Shown here: piece after piece, positions 8,982 through 17,773 of the stretch
How positions within the stretch are numbered: the stretch's first letter is position 1
Layout: each line of letters begins with the position of its first letter
Source: an uncultured Desulfuromonas sp.
GTDB lineage: Bacteria > Desulfobacterota > Desulfuromonadia > Desulfuromonadales > Desulfuromonadaceae
Direction of reading: 5' to 3'
DNA length: 64,000 nucleotides
Assembly: GCF_963678835.1 (NCBI RefSeq)
Contig: NZ_OY787469.1
Coordinates: forward strand, 1,178,001 to 1,242,000
Notes under the pieces: generated by a model
Databases searched by the model: none
Told to the model about the DNA's origin: nothing
What the model saw: only the letters and a program-made list of their open reading frames with translations
Made by a program: the position numbers and the translations under genes

Positions 8982-9956
8982 ATGCTTTTTCCCGAATACC
9001 GTGCCCGCCGTCTGCGCCGTGGTGATGTCATGCGCCGCATGGTGCGTGAAACCCATCTGCGTGTTGATGATCTGATTTACCCCATGTTCAGTGCCTTCGG
9101 CAACGACATCAAGCAGGAGATCCCGTCCATGCCGGGTATCTATCAACAGTCCATTGAGCATATCGTTGCCGAAGCCAAAGAGGTTTACGCTCTGGGGATC
9201 CCGGCGGTTATTCTGTTCGGTATTCCCGAAGAGAAAGATCCCATGGGCAAAGATGCGTACTGCGACAGCGGCATCATTCAGGAGACCATCCGTGCCATCA
9301 AGAAAGAAGTGCCGGGCCTGATGGTGATCACCGATGTCTGCATGTGCGAGTACACCGATCATGGCCACTGCGGTGTGATCAAGGACGGCGATGTCGACAA
9401 CGATGAAACCCTCAAGCTGCTCGCTGCCGAAGCCTTGTCTCATGTTCAGGCTGGAGCCGATATTGTCGCGCCCAGTGACATGATGGACGGCCGCATTGCC
9501 GCTATTCGCACCATTCTTGATGAAAACGATTTCAGTCACATTCCCATCATGAGTTACTCGGTGAAATACGCCAGCGCCTACTACGGTCCGTTCCGTGATG
9601 CCGCCGATTCCACGCCGCAGTTTGGCGACCGGCGCAGTTACCAGATGGATCCGGCCAACCGCATTGAAGCGTTTCGCGAAGCAGCCCTCGATGTCGATGA
9701 ATGTGCCGATTTTCTCATGGTGAAGCCGGCTTTGGCTTATCTTGATATCCTGCGTGATATCAAGGAGCGCTTTGATCTGCCGCTGGTAGCCTACAATGTG
9801 TCCGGCGAGTATTCGATGGTCAAAGCGGCTGCGGAAAAAGGCTGGATCGATCATGATCGGGTGGTGATGGAAACCCTGATCGGCATGAAGCGTGCCGGGG
9901 CAGACCTGATTATCACCTATCACGCCAAAGAAGCCGCCCAACTGCTCAAGGGGTGA
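8982..9956 (+). CDS. hemB: Porphobilinogen synthase (ALA dehydratase)
   Basis: Condenses two 5-aminolevulinate molecules to porphobilinogen. The 324-residue protein has the zinc-type metal site [13 protein letters not shown] with cysteines at about residues 120, 122 and 130, meaning a Zn-dependent rather than Mg-only enzyme. The two active-site lysines are in [18 protein letters not shown] and in [21 protein letters not shown] lies just upstream. Last gene of the heme operon, followed by a hairpin. Confidence 0.97.
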   Translation: MLFPEYRARRLRRGDVMRRMVRETHLRVDDLIYPMFSAFGNDIKQEIPSMPGIYQQSIEHIVAEAKEVYALGIPAVILFGIPEEKDPMGKDAYCDSGIIQETIRAIKKEVPGLMVITDVCMCEYTDHGHCGVIKDGDVDNDETLKLLAAEALSHVQAGADIVAPSDMMDGRIAAIRTILDENDFSHIPIMSYSVKYASAYYGPFRDAADSTPQFGDRRSYQMDPANRIEAFREAALDVDECADFLMVKPALAYLDILRDIKERFDLPLVAYNVSGEYSMVKAAAEKGWIDHDRVVMETLIGMKRAGADLIITYHAKEAAQLLKG

Positions 9957-9984
9957 GGCGCTCTGACAGCGTGTGGCAAATGGA

Positions 9985-10020
9985 ACAGGGCTTTCGCGGA
10001 TGCGGAAGCCCTGTCTTTAT
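9985..10020 (+). terminator. Probable terminator after hemB
   Basis: A 9-bp stem (ACAGGGCTT / AAGCCCTGT) extended by weaker inner pairs is followed by a short, imperfect T-rich stretch (CTTTAT). It lies between hemB and the protease gene, so it may only attenuate transcription. Confidence 0.5.
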
Positions 10021-10041
10021 CCGTGAAGTAGTTAATAGATT

Positions 10042-11337
10042 ATGAGTCATGAGTTTCAGCGTTTTACCTTAGATAACGGCGTCCGCTTGCTGGTTACGCA
10101 GTGTGCTCATCTTCACCGGGTGGAGATGGTCTGCTTTGTGGGGGTCGGCAGTCGTTACGAAACTGCGGCACAGGCCGGTCTTTCCCATTTTCTCGAACAT
10201 ATGATGTTCCGCGGCAATGCCCGTTTCGCCAGCGGCCCGCTCATTGAACAGGCGTTTGAGGCGGTGGGCGGTACGGTCAACGCGGCAACCGATGCTGAAA
10301 CGACCAGTTATTTTTCCAGTGTCCATCCCGGCCGAGTCAACGATGGGATACAATTGTTCGCCGACCTGCTGCAAACGCCGCGTTTTGAAGGACTCGAGAC
10401 CGAACGCTCCATTGTCCTCGAAGAGGCGATGAGCGATTTCAATGAACACGGTGACGATGTCTGCCCGGATAATCTGATGGGCCGCATGATGTGGGAAAAC
10501 CATTCGCTGGCACTGCCGGTAATCGGCTTTCCTGAAACGATTCGTCGCTTCCAGCGTCACGATCTTGTTGACTGGTATCAGCGTTATTACACCCCGGATA
10601 ATCTGGTGATCTGTGTCGCCGGGCCGGTGGATGTCCAGCAGGTGTTCAAGGCCGTTGCCCATTTCTGGGCAGATTGGCAGGGGCAGTGTCAGGGGGGCTT
10701 TCAGCCGTTCTCTCCCCAGGCGTTGCCGACCCGTTCTGCGCACAGTCATTGGGTTAAAGATTCCGACTCTCAGGTGACCATTCAACTGGCATGGCGCACC
10801 GATGGTCGCCACAGCCCTACCTCGCTCGGTCTGCGTGCATTACGTCAGGTGTTGGGGGATGGCGGTGCCTGTCGTCTGATGCTGAGTCTTCGTGAAGATT
10901 CCGGTTTAACCTACAGCGTGGATGCCAGTCTGGAAGAGTATGCTGACTGCGGTACTTTTTCCATTGATCTGTCCACGGACCCCGACAATCTGGTGGCGGT
11001 GGTAGAGGTGCTCCTCAAAGAAGCGCACCAGGTCCAGCAACCTGTTGGTACAGATGAATTGCAACGGGTGGTGCAACGGGTACAATACCGGTTGGATTTC
11101 AGTCGTGACAATGTTGAAGATCTGGCTTCACGGTATGGCTGGGGAGAGTTGACCGGCTGTATGCGCACCCTGGCCGATGAAGCACGCAGTTGGCAGGGGG
11201 TCGATGCGGCTCAGGTGCTTGACGCCGCACAAACCTGTTTGCGTCCGGAGCGGATGTATTTTGTCTGTGTCGGCCCTTGGCGCAGCAAGGACCGTGAGCG
11301 CGTAGAGCAATTATTGGAAGACTTCTCTTATTTTTGA
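10042..11337 (+). CDS. M16-family zinc peptidase (pitrilysin type)
   Basis: A 431-residue processing-peptidase-like protein. The inverted zinc motif HxxEH is HFLEH at residues 49-53, in the setting AGLSHFLEHMMFRG, and the downstream glutamate region is ERSIVLEEAM. A second, inactive M16 domain follows from about residue 170, with the typical LREDSGLTYSVDASLEEY. No signal peptide is visible, so a cytoplasmic location is likely. Single-domain-pair enzymes of this size resemble bacterial PqqL/YmxG-type peptidases; the substrate is unknown. It ends just before the restriction island. Confidence 0.92.
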   Translation: MSHEFQRFTLDNGVRLLVTQCAHLHRVEMVCFVGVGSRYETAAQAGLSHFLEHMMFRGNARFASGPLIEQAFEAVGGTVNAATDAETTSYFSSVHPGRVNDGIQLFADLLQTPRFEGLETERSIVLEEAMSDFNEHGDDVCPDNLMGRMMWENHSLALPVIGFPETIRRFQRHDLVDWYQRYYTPDNLVICVAGPVDVQQVFKAVAHFWADWQGQCQGGFQPFSPQALPTRSAHSHWVKDSDSQVTIQLAWRTDGRHSPTSLGLRALRQVLGDGGACRLMLSLREDSGLTYSVDASLEEYADCGTFSIDLSTDPDNLVAVVEVLLKEAHQVQQPVGTDELQRVVQRVQYRLDFSRDNVEDLASRYGWGELTGCMRTLADEARSWQGVDAAQVLDAAQTCLRPERMYFVCVGPWRSKDRERVEQLLEDFSYF

Positions 11338-11369
11338 AATTAAATAAAGTATAGGTGCTTCAACTGGTC

Positions 11370-12299
11370 TCATCTACTTTTGCGATGGATGTCATCATGG
11401 CAAATTGTGCAAAGAGTGGTTAAATTTCCAGTTGTGTTTTCTCCACCTTTTGCATGGGGCTTCTTATGATGTAACTCCAGGTGCCGTGGATCGGAACGAT
11501 TCCAATCTTCATGGGTCCATCCGCAGGCTTGGCATTTGTAACCATCTTGACGTAATACTTCTCTTTTGACAGAGTCCGGGATACGGCGATCATGTTCCGG
11601 ACTCTGTCTGTCCGCTTCCAAGATGTAAACGCCGATATCAAGGTCTGGTCGGCCAGTGTTTTGAGTCACGATCGGCCATCCGTATTCTGTTCGTAATTCT
11701 CGTACCCGTCTGGCCCATTCCGATCTGTCTTTCGCGAGGTATTTTAGTTCTTCCCCCGTGATTTTTTGACCGATATTTTCGCGGAAATATTTGAGGATTT
11801 TGTCCCTGACTGAAATTTTTTCCCTTCTAATCTCATTTGCCATATTCCAGCGATAAGAAGCATCTCTGTCTTGTTCAATAGAGGTCAAAATATAATCAGA
11901 AGGCCTCATTTCTCTAACATCAACGCTGCTGAGGGGAAATTCGTTTTCGAGAGCCATTTGTTTCGCGGTCGTTCCACTTACTATAGACCAACCAAATTGT
12001 ACTTTTAGTTCACGAACTCTACGTGCGTACTCTTGGATGCCTGAAACGACAAGAAGCTCATCCCCACTGATTATGATTTGAGGATATTTTTCAAAGTAAT
12101 GCAGTATTCGTTCTCTCGCACTTTTAGCCGTGGTCGGAATTAACGCTTTTCCAAGGTTGCGCAATTGTTGGAAGCAAGGAATCAGGGCGATTACTTTATG
12201 GCGTAAATCCTCCGATTTTAGTTCATCTTCAAATTTGCAGATTAATTTTTCAAGATCAGCTCTGATTTTCTCTGGTGTCATCCTGATTACCCATTTCAC
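11370..12299 (-). CDS. HNH endonuclease with duplicated helical domain (R-M island)
   Basis: A 309-residue protein with a C-terminal HNH nuclease domain: CQAC at about 256-259, LELHHKKPHAKGG, and CTICHDDIH at the end, giving the His-Asn-His site and a four-cysteine zinc site. The N-terminal part contains two alignable repeats, residues 61-107 and 163-211, both reading roughly YF...G.EL...ARRVREL...(F/Y)GW.IV, probably winged-helix DNA-recognition units. The GTG start at 12299 overlaps the vsr stop (GTGA); an ATG at 12281 is an alternative. It follows the methylase and Vsr in one transcript, so it is probably the cognate restriction enzyme. Visibly AT-rich compared with flanking genes. Confidence 0.85.
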   Translation of the reverse strand: MKWVIRMTPEKIRADLEKLICKFEDELKSEDLRHKVIALIPCFQQLRNLGKALIPTTAKSARERILHYFEKYPQIIISGDELLVVSGIQEYARRVRELKVQFGWSIVSGTTAKQMALENEFPLSSVDVREMRPSDYILTSIEQDRDASYRWNMANEIRREKISVRDKILKYFRENIGQKITGEELKYLAKDRSEWARRVRELRTEYGWPIVTQNTGRPDLDIGVYILEADRQSPEHDRRIPDSVKREVLRQDGYKCQACGWTHEDWNRSDPRHLELHHKKPHAKGGENTTGNLTTLCTICHDDIHRKSR

Positions 12300-12703
12300 T
12301 CCGTAAGGAACGCTGAAAGAATTTTTTTAAGTTGCTCAGAGTCTGTGACTTGGCAAGACCAGATTACTTGAACATCCCAGCCGATTTTTTTTAAATCAGA
12401 AATAGCTTGTTTATCTCGATCGATATTTTGATCTAGTTTTTTTTGCCAGAAGCTTTGGTTCGAGGTCGGCCTCTTTGATCTTTTACAATCATGGTGCCCA
12501 TGCCAAAAGCAACCGTGAACAAAAATGACTTTATGAAGTCGAGGTAAAACAATGTCGGGTTTTCCCGGTAGATCTTTCCTGTGTAATCGAAATCTATAAC
12601 CCATTTTGTGAAGTAAAGAACGAACAATTTTTTCAGGTTTTGTATCTTTACTCCTTATGCGCGACATAATTCGGCTTCGTTTTTCTCTAGAGAAGGTGTC
12701 CAT
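12296..12703 (-). CDS. vsr: Very short patch repair endonuclease
   Basis: Vsr nicks next to T:G mismatches produced by deamination of 5-methylcytosine. The 135-residue protein has the usual family N-terminus (MDTFSREKRSRIMSRIRSKD), the catalytic Asp in LPGKPDIVLP (about residue 50), and the zinc/active-site block FVHGCFWHGHHDC. The family N-terminus requires the start at 12703, so the first 49 bases overlap the 3' end of the methylase gene in another frame. Its presence confirms the neighbour as a C5-cytosine methylase. AT-rich, part of the island. Confidence 0.95.
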   Translation of the reverse strand: MDTFSREKRSRIMSRIRSKDTKPEKIVRSLLHKMGYRFRLHRKDLPGKPDIVLPRLHKVIFVHGCFWHGHHDCKRSKRPTSNQSFWQKKLDQNIDRDKQAISDLKKIGWDVQVIWSCQVTDSEQLKKILSAFLTE

Positions 12704-13917
12704 ATCTCATCTCTTTGAGACAGCAAAATTCTTACCACATCAGCGACTCTTGCTGCTAGAAGGGGGGGGACCGCATTACCTATTTGTTTAGCAATTTCAA
12801 CTTTAGAACCCTGAAATTCAAATTTGTCGGGAAAACTTTGGAAACGAGCCGCTTCTCTATGTGTAATTGGACGATGTTGCTCGGGGTGGAGATACCGGCC
12901 CTTTTCCGGCTTAAAAAATTCAGTTCTAACAGTTACCGAAGGTCTATCCCACCAGAGTCGTCCAAAAAGATCCGTCCCCCCGCTCTTTTTTTTCAGCCAG
13001 CAATTCGGGGTTAGTTCAGGTGCGTTTCTTTGGAGGTCGAAGCGGTTCATCCCTTCGTGAGGAATTGCCCGATATCTTTTTTTGCTGAGTTCAGTAGGGT
13101 TCCTTCCAAAGTGTAAATTTAGAGGTGGTGGGACATCCCTTATCTCTGTCCCAACTGGAGCCGGTAAGTCACCAATGGCGTCTTTTACTGTTCTCCAAAA
13201 AGAAGCTTTAGGCAAATACTCTTGATGGTTAAAAGAAAGTATTTCTTGGCCCTCACTTTTCGAGGGTTTGGCATGGGTTTTCCGTGGGGGAAACAGAAGC
13301 GAAGGATCTGTAAATTTGCACCCAATGATAAAAGCTCTTGTCCTTGTCTGTGGGACCCCGTAGTCAGCGGCAATTAGTTTGTCTTGCCATACTGTAAAGC
13401 CCAAAGACTTGGCAGCTTCAACAATTTCTCCATGCTCAAAGGTTCCTAAAAGTTGTGGAACATTCTCCATAACAAAGATTGAAGCTTCGGATCTTTTCAC
13501 GACCTCTAAGTAGGGACGCCAAAGTTCCTTTCGCGGATCATTATCACGATTTTTGTTTAACAGGCTGAATCCTTGGCAAGGAGGGCCGCCAATGACCACA
13601 TCAGCCTTTGGAATTTCAATTTTTTTATTTTCCAGTATTTGGACGATATCGCCGGCAATGCAATGTTTCCCAAAGTTTGCATTGTATGTGTCAACACAAT
13701 ATTGATTGAAATCATTCGCCCAAACTGATTGAAATGGTTGGCCGAATTCTTTTGAAAAGCCCAAGGACATTCCTCCGGCACCGCAGAATAAGTCGATAAG
13801 GCGGTACCTTTTTGGATTATGAAGCAGGTCTCCAGAACAACGTGCACCATAGGTCTTTGCATCTTCTTGCAGCAAAAAAGATTTCTCGATTTTGATGTCC
13901 GCATCACTTGAGTACAT
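12655..13917 (-). CDS. DNA (cytosine-5) methyltransferase
   Basis: A 420-residue C5 methylase that protects DNA from the partner nuclease. Motifs appear in canonical order: I IDLFCGAGGMSLGF (about 41), IV GGPPCQGFS with the catalytic Cys near 114, VI ENVPQLL (151), VIII QTRTRAFIIG and X IGNAVPPLLAARVADV near the C-terminus. The target-recognition region lies between motifs VIII and IX. First gene of the methylase-Vsr-HNH transcript. No clear ribosome-binding site is seen in front of the ATG at 13917. AT-rich composition and atypical codon use suggest horizontal transfer. Recognition sequence cannot be read from sequence. Confidence 0.95.
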   Translation of the reverse strand: MYSSDADIKIEKSFLLQEDAKTYGARCSGDLLHNPKRYRLIDLFCGAGGMSLGFSKEFGQPFQSVWANDFNQYCVDTYNANFGKHCIAGDIVQILENKKIEIPKADVVIGGPPCQGFSLLNKNRDNDPRKELWRPYLEVVKRSEASIFVMENVPQLLGTFEHGEIVEAAKSLGFTVWQDKLIAADYGVPQTRTRAFIIGCKFTDPSLLFPPRKTHAKPSKSEGQEILSFNHQEYLPKASFWRTVKDAIGDLPAPVGTEIRDVPPPLNLHFGRNPTELSKKRYRAIPHEGMNRFDLQRNAPELTPNCWLKKKSGGTDLFGRLWWDRPSVTVRTEFFKPEKGRYLHPEQHRPITHREAARFQSFPDKFEFQGSKVEIAKQIGNAVPPLLAARVADVVRILLSQRDEIWTPSLEKNEAELCRA

Positions 13918-14065
13918 AAATTTAAAATCCGATATTGTATTTGCTTTAAGTGTATTTCTGTTTCGATACTACATCATTTTCAGGACAAAAGATGTCACCC
14001 CAAATTTAAAAAATCTAAAATCGTTCTTATGTTGCTGGTGTAACAAAGATTATGGATAGTTGCGC

Positions 14066-16876
14066 TCAGGTGATCCGGATCGTCTTGTAGAGGAAATTCT
14101 TGAATTTGTAAAACGTTTTACGCTCGTTGTCGTTTTCACTGCGGGGGTCGCAGGCTTTGAGCATGGCGGCGATGCGTGGCATGGTTGAAGCGCCGCGTTC
14201 GCGGGCGATCTGAATGACCGTAGCCACGACATCCCGTGAGATCTGATGGGCGGAGTAGGGGGCGTAGACGGCAGACCAGAAGTCGTCCTGATCGTTGATA
14301 ATGGCTGTGAAAATGGCGTTGGCGGTTTTTTCGGTCACATTGCCGATGGGGGTGGCGGCTTCCGAGGCGGGTGCGCTTTCCAGCGCGCGGCGGATGTCCT
14401 CGGGGCCGATTACCCGTCCCTGGCGGAAAAACAACGCTCGTAACAGGATCGATCTCAATTCACGCATGTTGCCCTGGTAGTGATGCTCTTTGAGGACCTG
14501 CTGGGCGGCAACGCTGAGCGCGGGTGAGTCGATGGGGTCCTCGCCACGCTTGTATACGCGATACAGCTTGCCGAGAAAGTGAATACTGAGGTCGGCGATG
14601 TCATCGCGTCGCTCATTGAGCGACGGAACTTCGACGGTCAATTCCGACAGGCGATGATAAAGATCCTCACGGAACAAACCCTCCTGAATCAGTTGGTGAA
14701 GATTTTTATTGGTTGCGGCGATCAGCAGTACGCGCGAATAGCGGGTGGTGTTATCACCAAGGCGGACAAAGCCGCCATTGTCGAGAAACCGCAACAGTTG
14801 CACCTGGGTTTTCGGGTCGGCATCGCCGATCTCATCGAGAAACACGACGCCACCATGGGCCTCTTCGAGAATCCCTTTGCGGTCGGTATGGGCACCGGTA
14901 AAGGCACCACGCTTATGTCCAAACAGCTCGGAGTAAGTCAGCTCACCGCTGTAGGCGGCAATGTTGCTTTTTTTGATCGGCAGTTCGCTGCGCGGATTGA
15001 GCTGGGCCTGATACATTTCGTTGAGGCGTGAGTAGATGTTATTAAACAGGAACTCTTTGCCGCTGCCGGTATCCCCGGTAATGAGAATTGACGGCAACCC
15101 TAGAGTGGCTTCCTCAATATTTTTCTGGTTCCATGAAGCCAGTCGGTAGAAGATCGGTGGCGTGACGGTCTGAATGAATTTGACCACCTGTTTGGCTTTA
15201 TCCGAGTTGCCGATGATATTGCCGAGCTTGTAGGATGAAATGTTCGGGTCTTTGTAGCCGACATCGGAACGCAGATGCTGCACCTCGCCGGTGAGGGCTT
15301 CAATCTGCTGTAAATCAGCCAGGTAACGAGAGATCATCCGTCCGACGATCTGCAGAATCCGTTTGTGCTCTTCCGTGAAATAATAACTGCGGAAACTGTT
15401 CAGACAGATCACCGCCAGCACCTTGTCTTCACTGATGACCGGAACGGCCAGCTCACTCTTGATATTGTTGGCCAGATCGAGATAAAAACCACCCTGATCC
15501 TTGATGTCATCGGTATTGACAATCAACTGAGTGTGGCTGCTGTGAGCGGCATAGCCGGTCAGGCTGCGCTGGTCCGGCGGCAGTTCGTAGCCGCCGATGC
15601 GGATCGGCGGGATGTTTTTTTTGCGCCACTCTTTGCTCTTGGCTCCGATCAGCGTGTTAGAGGCATCCTCTACCACCAGCCAACGGCCATCCTCCTGTTC
15701 TTGCACTACGGCAATACTGCCGGTGTCCGCTCCAATCAGTTCCGTCGCTTTCGACAGCACTCGGCTGAGAAACGGCTGCAGGCCCTCAAAGCGCTCCTGT
15801 AGCAGATCGTTGATCTCAGCGAGCACCTGAATCTCCATGTGTTCGCCGCCGATCTCCTGAATAACCCGTTCCGCCATCTCGGCATGCGCCTCAAGCAGAC
15901 GTTGCTCAAACTCATTGAAGGTATAACTTTTATCCGTGTAGTAATTCACCACGCACAGAATCCGTTTGGTACTGGCTTCATAGCGTGGAACGACATACAG
16001 CGATTGCAGGCCCAGTTGCTCAGTCAGATAACGCTTCTGCAGGTCTTCGGATTGCAGATTCTGGATATACATAGGCTCCAGAAAACGGTCGTCGATGATA
16101 ATGCCGTTATCGGCGATATAACGCGATAGCAGGGATTCGCCTTTGCTCAGGCTGATGAGCTGTTCATCTTCATAAACCTTGCGGTCATCGCGATCCTGTG
16201 AGTAGGAGGCGAGAATCTGCAATCCCTCCTCGTCGCTGTCAGCGCTTTTTGGCGACGGGATCAGCACCGAGGCCAGCGACAGGTTGTCGACCAGGCGTAC
16301 GGCTGATTTCATCATGGAGAAGGCCGCCTCGCGTTTCTTCTGCTGATCCACCTGACGGGCCAGAAGCAGTTGCTGGTGATATTTGCGCGCCTGGTCAAGT
16401 GTTGTTGCCACCTGGGCCATGAAAGCAACCAGGTCGCGTCGCTGCTGGTCTGTGGGCAGTTGATGGCGACCGCTGTCGACGCACAAAACGCCCATGGCAC
16501 GATTTTCTCGCAGAATCGGTACCATGTAACTTGAGGCGATCTGAAAGCGGCTTTCCAGCTCACAGTTGTAGCGGCGACTCAGCGTGGTGTCTTCAAGCGA
16601 AGTTTCTTCCTGGCTGGCATAGACGCTTGACACGGGATATGAGCTGCTGTTGATTGGGATACTGTAATTTTGCAGCTCCTCATTGTTCAATCCGGTGGCC
16701 ATGGCGCATGACAGACTGCCGCTGGTCAGGTCCTCAAGGTAGATGCGGCAACGATTCTGCTGGGTCAGACGGTTGATGGTTTCGGCGATGACATGGAGAA
16801 TCTCTTCGAGGTTCTCCTTACCGTAACTGTTGATTTTATGGATATCTGCACTGTAGCCGAGGCCTGAAAGAGTCAT
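14066..16876 (-). CDS. Sigma54-dependent activator with multiple GAF domains
   Basis: A 936-residue regulator. The N-terminal ~550 residues hold about three GAF-like sensor domains (one ending PILRENRAMGVLCVD, one with LYVVPRYEASTKRILCVV, one with ELAVPVISEDKVLAVICL). The AAA+ domain follows, with Walker A GDTGSGKE (about 602), the sigma54-contact loop GAFTGA (about 657), Walker B GGVVFLDEIGD and the sensor/arginine-finger region FREDLYHRLSELTVEVP. The C-terminus lacks an obvious Fis-type helix-turn-helix; the last ~70 residues (TMPRIAAMLKACDP to KNFLYKTIRI) could be a divergent one. Ribosome-binding site is weak. Target genes unknown; it is monocistronic with a 188-bp upstream gap. Confidence 0.9.
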   Translation of the reverse strand: MTLSGLGYSADIHKINSYGKENLEEILHVIAETINRLTQQNRCRIYLEDLTSGSLSCAMATGLNNEELQNYSIPINSSSYPVSSVYASQEETSLEDTTLSRRYNCELESRFQIASSYMVPILRENRAMGVLCVDSGRHQLPTDQQRRDLVAFMAQVATTLDQARKYHQQLLLARQVDQQKKREAAFSMMKSAVRLVDNLSLASVLIPSPKSADSDEEGLQILASYSQDRDDRKVYEDEQLISLSKGESLLSRYIADNGIIIDDRFLEPMYIQNLQSEDLQKRYLTEQLGLQSLYVVPRYEASTKRILCVVNYYTDKSYTFNEFEQRLLEAHAEMAERVIQEIGGEHMEIQVLAEINDLLQERFEGLQPFLSRVLSKATELIGADTGSIAVVQEQEDGRWLVVEDASNTLIGAKSKEWRKKNIPPIRIGGYELPPDQRSLTGYAAHSSHTQLIVNTDDIKDQGGFYLDLANNIKSELAVPVISEDKVLAVICLNSFRSYYFTEEHKRILQIVGRMISRYLADLQQIEALTGEVQHLRSDVGYKDPNISSYKLGNIIGNSDKAKQVVKFIQTVTPPIFYRLASWNQKNIEEATLGLPSILITGDTGSGKEFLFNNIYSRLNEMYQAQLNPRSELPIKKSNIAAYSGELTYSELFGHKRGAFTGAHTDRKGILEEAHGGVVFLDEIGDADPKTQVQLLRFLDNGGFVRLGDNTTRYSRVLLIAATNKNLHQLIQEGLFREDLYHRLSELTVEVPSLNERRDDIADLSIHFLGKLYRVYKRGEDPIDSPALSVAAQQVLKEHHYQGNMRELRSILLRALFFRQGRVIGPEDIRRALESAPASEAATPIGNVTEKTANAIFTAIINDQDDFWSAVYAPYSAHQISRDVVATVIQIARERGASTMPRIAAMLKACDPRSENDNERKTFYKFKNFLYKTIRIT

Positions 16877-17064
16877 GGACGATCCGGTTTTTTAAGGAGT
16901 GTAGTTAATTGTGTACTAAATAGAGTATAGAGAAGTCGAGACGACAAAGTCAAAACGAATATCGTCGCGAGTTGCCATTGGACGCTGTTATAAAAACGCA
17001 TTGCCAATTGGTGGTTGATCCGTTAAGTTGATGTCAATTTTTTATGGATATGTAGTGAGGAATA

Positions 17065-17382
17065 ATGAATCCCTATGACGAATTGCGCGGCCTGGCAAAA
17101 ACGGTAAACTGCCCTTGTGGCTATTCATGCCTGAAAAAGGGGTATTGTTGTAGCGCTGTTTCCGAACGCGTGATCGATGGGCGGATTGTTGCGATTCAGG
17201 CGGGAAAAAAATCGCATGAAGTGAATTGTGGCTACTACATTGATTTTGGTGGCGGCTGCTATTGCAGTTGTCCGCTGCATGTTGAGATGGTGCGACGGGG
17301 ATTGCTGAAATGTCCGCCGGATAACAAAGCGGTTAAAGAAGACGGGTCTCAAACAGATAATGACGAGGATGCCACCCCGTAA
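17065..17382 (+). CDS. Small cysteine-rich protein
   Basis: A 105-residue protein that I do not recognise. Ten cysteines cluster in two groups: CPCGYSCLKKGYCC (residues 17-30) and CGYYIDFGGGCYCSCP, plus one later Cys. This pattern suggests metal or Fe-S binding. The last 20 residues are acidic and polar. No signal peptide or membrane segment. A GTGAGGAAT ribosome-binding site precedes the ATG. Its 3' end overlaps the convergent secreted-protein gene by 50 bases. Divergent from the sigma54 activator, so it could be a target, but no -24/-12 site was found. Confidence 0.65.
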   Translation: MNPYDELRGLAKTVNCPCGYSCLKKGYCCSAVSERVIDGRIVAIQAGKKSHEVNCGYYIDFGGGCYCSCPLHVEMVRRGLLKCPPDNKAVKEDGSQTDNDEDATP

Positions 17383-17773
17383 GTCGATCCACGATCTGAT
17401 CTCCAGCTTTTCCTGCGACATCCCGCTGAAGCACCAGCCAGATTTTCCCCTGCCAGTGTGACCACTCCCCTTGAGCTGTTGCCGTTCCCAGAGATGATGC
17501 TTTTATCCCGGTGATGATATAGCCCTGTCCATTGCCCTGTTGCGTGTGTTGGACCAGAACATAACTTTCATTGGCGGTCAGTCCGGTCGCCGTCAGACGG
17601 AATTGTCCGTTTTCGGGGTGGTAGGTGATTTCAGCTGAGCCATGTTCAGGTTCTTCCACCCAGCTGCCGGGCTGCTTGGCGACCAGCCGTAGCGTTTCTG
17701 CGGAAACCGGGGTCACCAGCAGCCAGCCTGCCAGGAGGATCAGGGTAATGGCGCGAACGTTACTGCTCCTCAC
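17333..17773 (-). CDS. Small secreted protein of unknown function
   Basis: A 146-residue protein with a clear signal peptide (hydrophobic LILLAGWLLVTPVSA, cleavage about residue 25) and a beta-rich mature part, e.g. GSAEITYHPENGQFRLTATGL and ESYVLVQHT. The pattern is like periplasmic beta-sandwich domains, but no family is recognised. GTG start at 17773 overlaps the end of the Fe-S/TVP38 gene by 14 bases, so it is the last gene of the rhodanese operon. The 3' end overlaps the opposite cysteine-rich gene. Confidence 0.7.
   Translation of the reverse strand: MRSSNVRAITLILLAGWLLVTPVSAETLRLVAKQPGSWVEEPEHGSAEITYHPENGQFRLTATGLTANESYVLVQHTQQGNGQGYIITGIKASSLGTATAQGEWSHWQGKIWLVLQRDVAGKAGDQIVDRLTGWHPRHYLFETRLL

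Noticed and set aside
8940-9941. A 333-codon open frame on the minus strand opposite hemB
   Set aside because: Shadow of hemB; histidine-rich translation with no motif or start signal.
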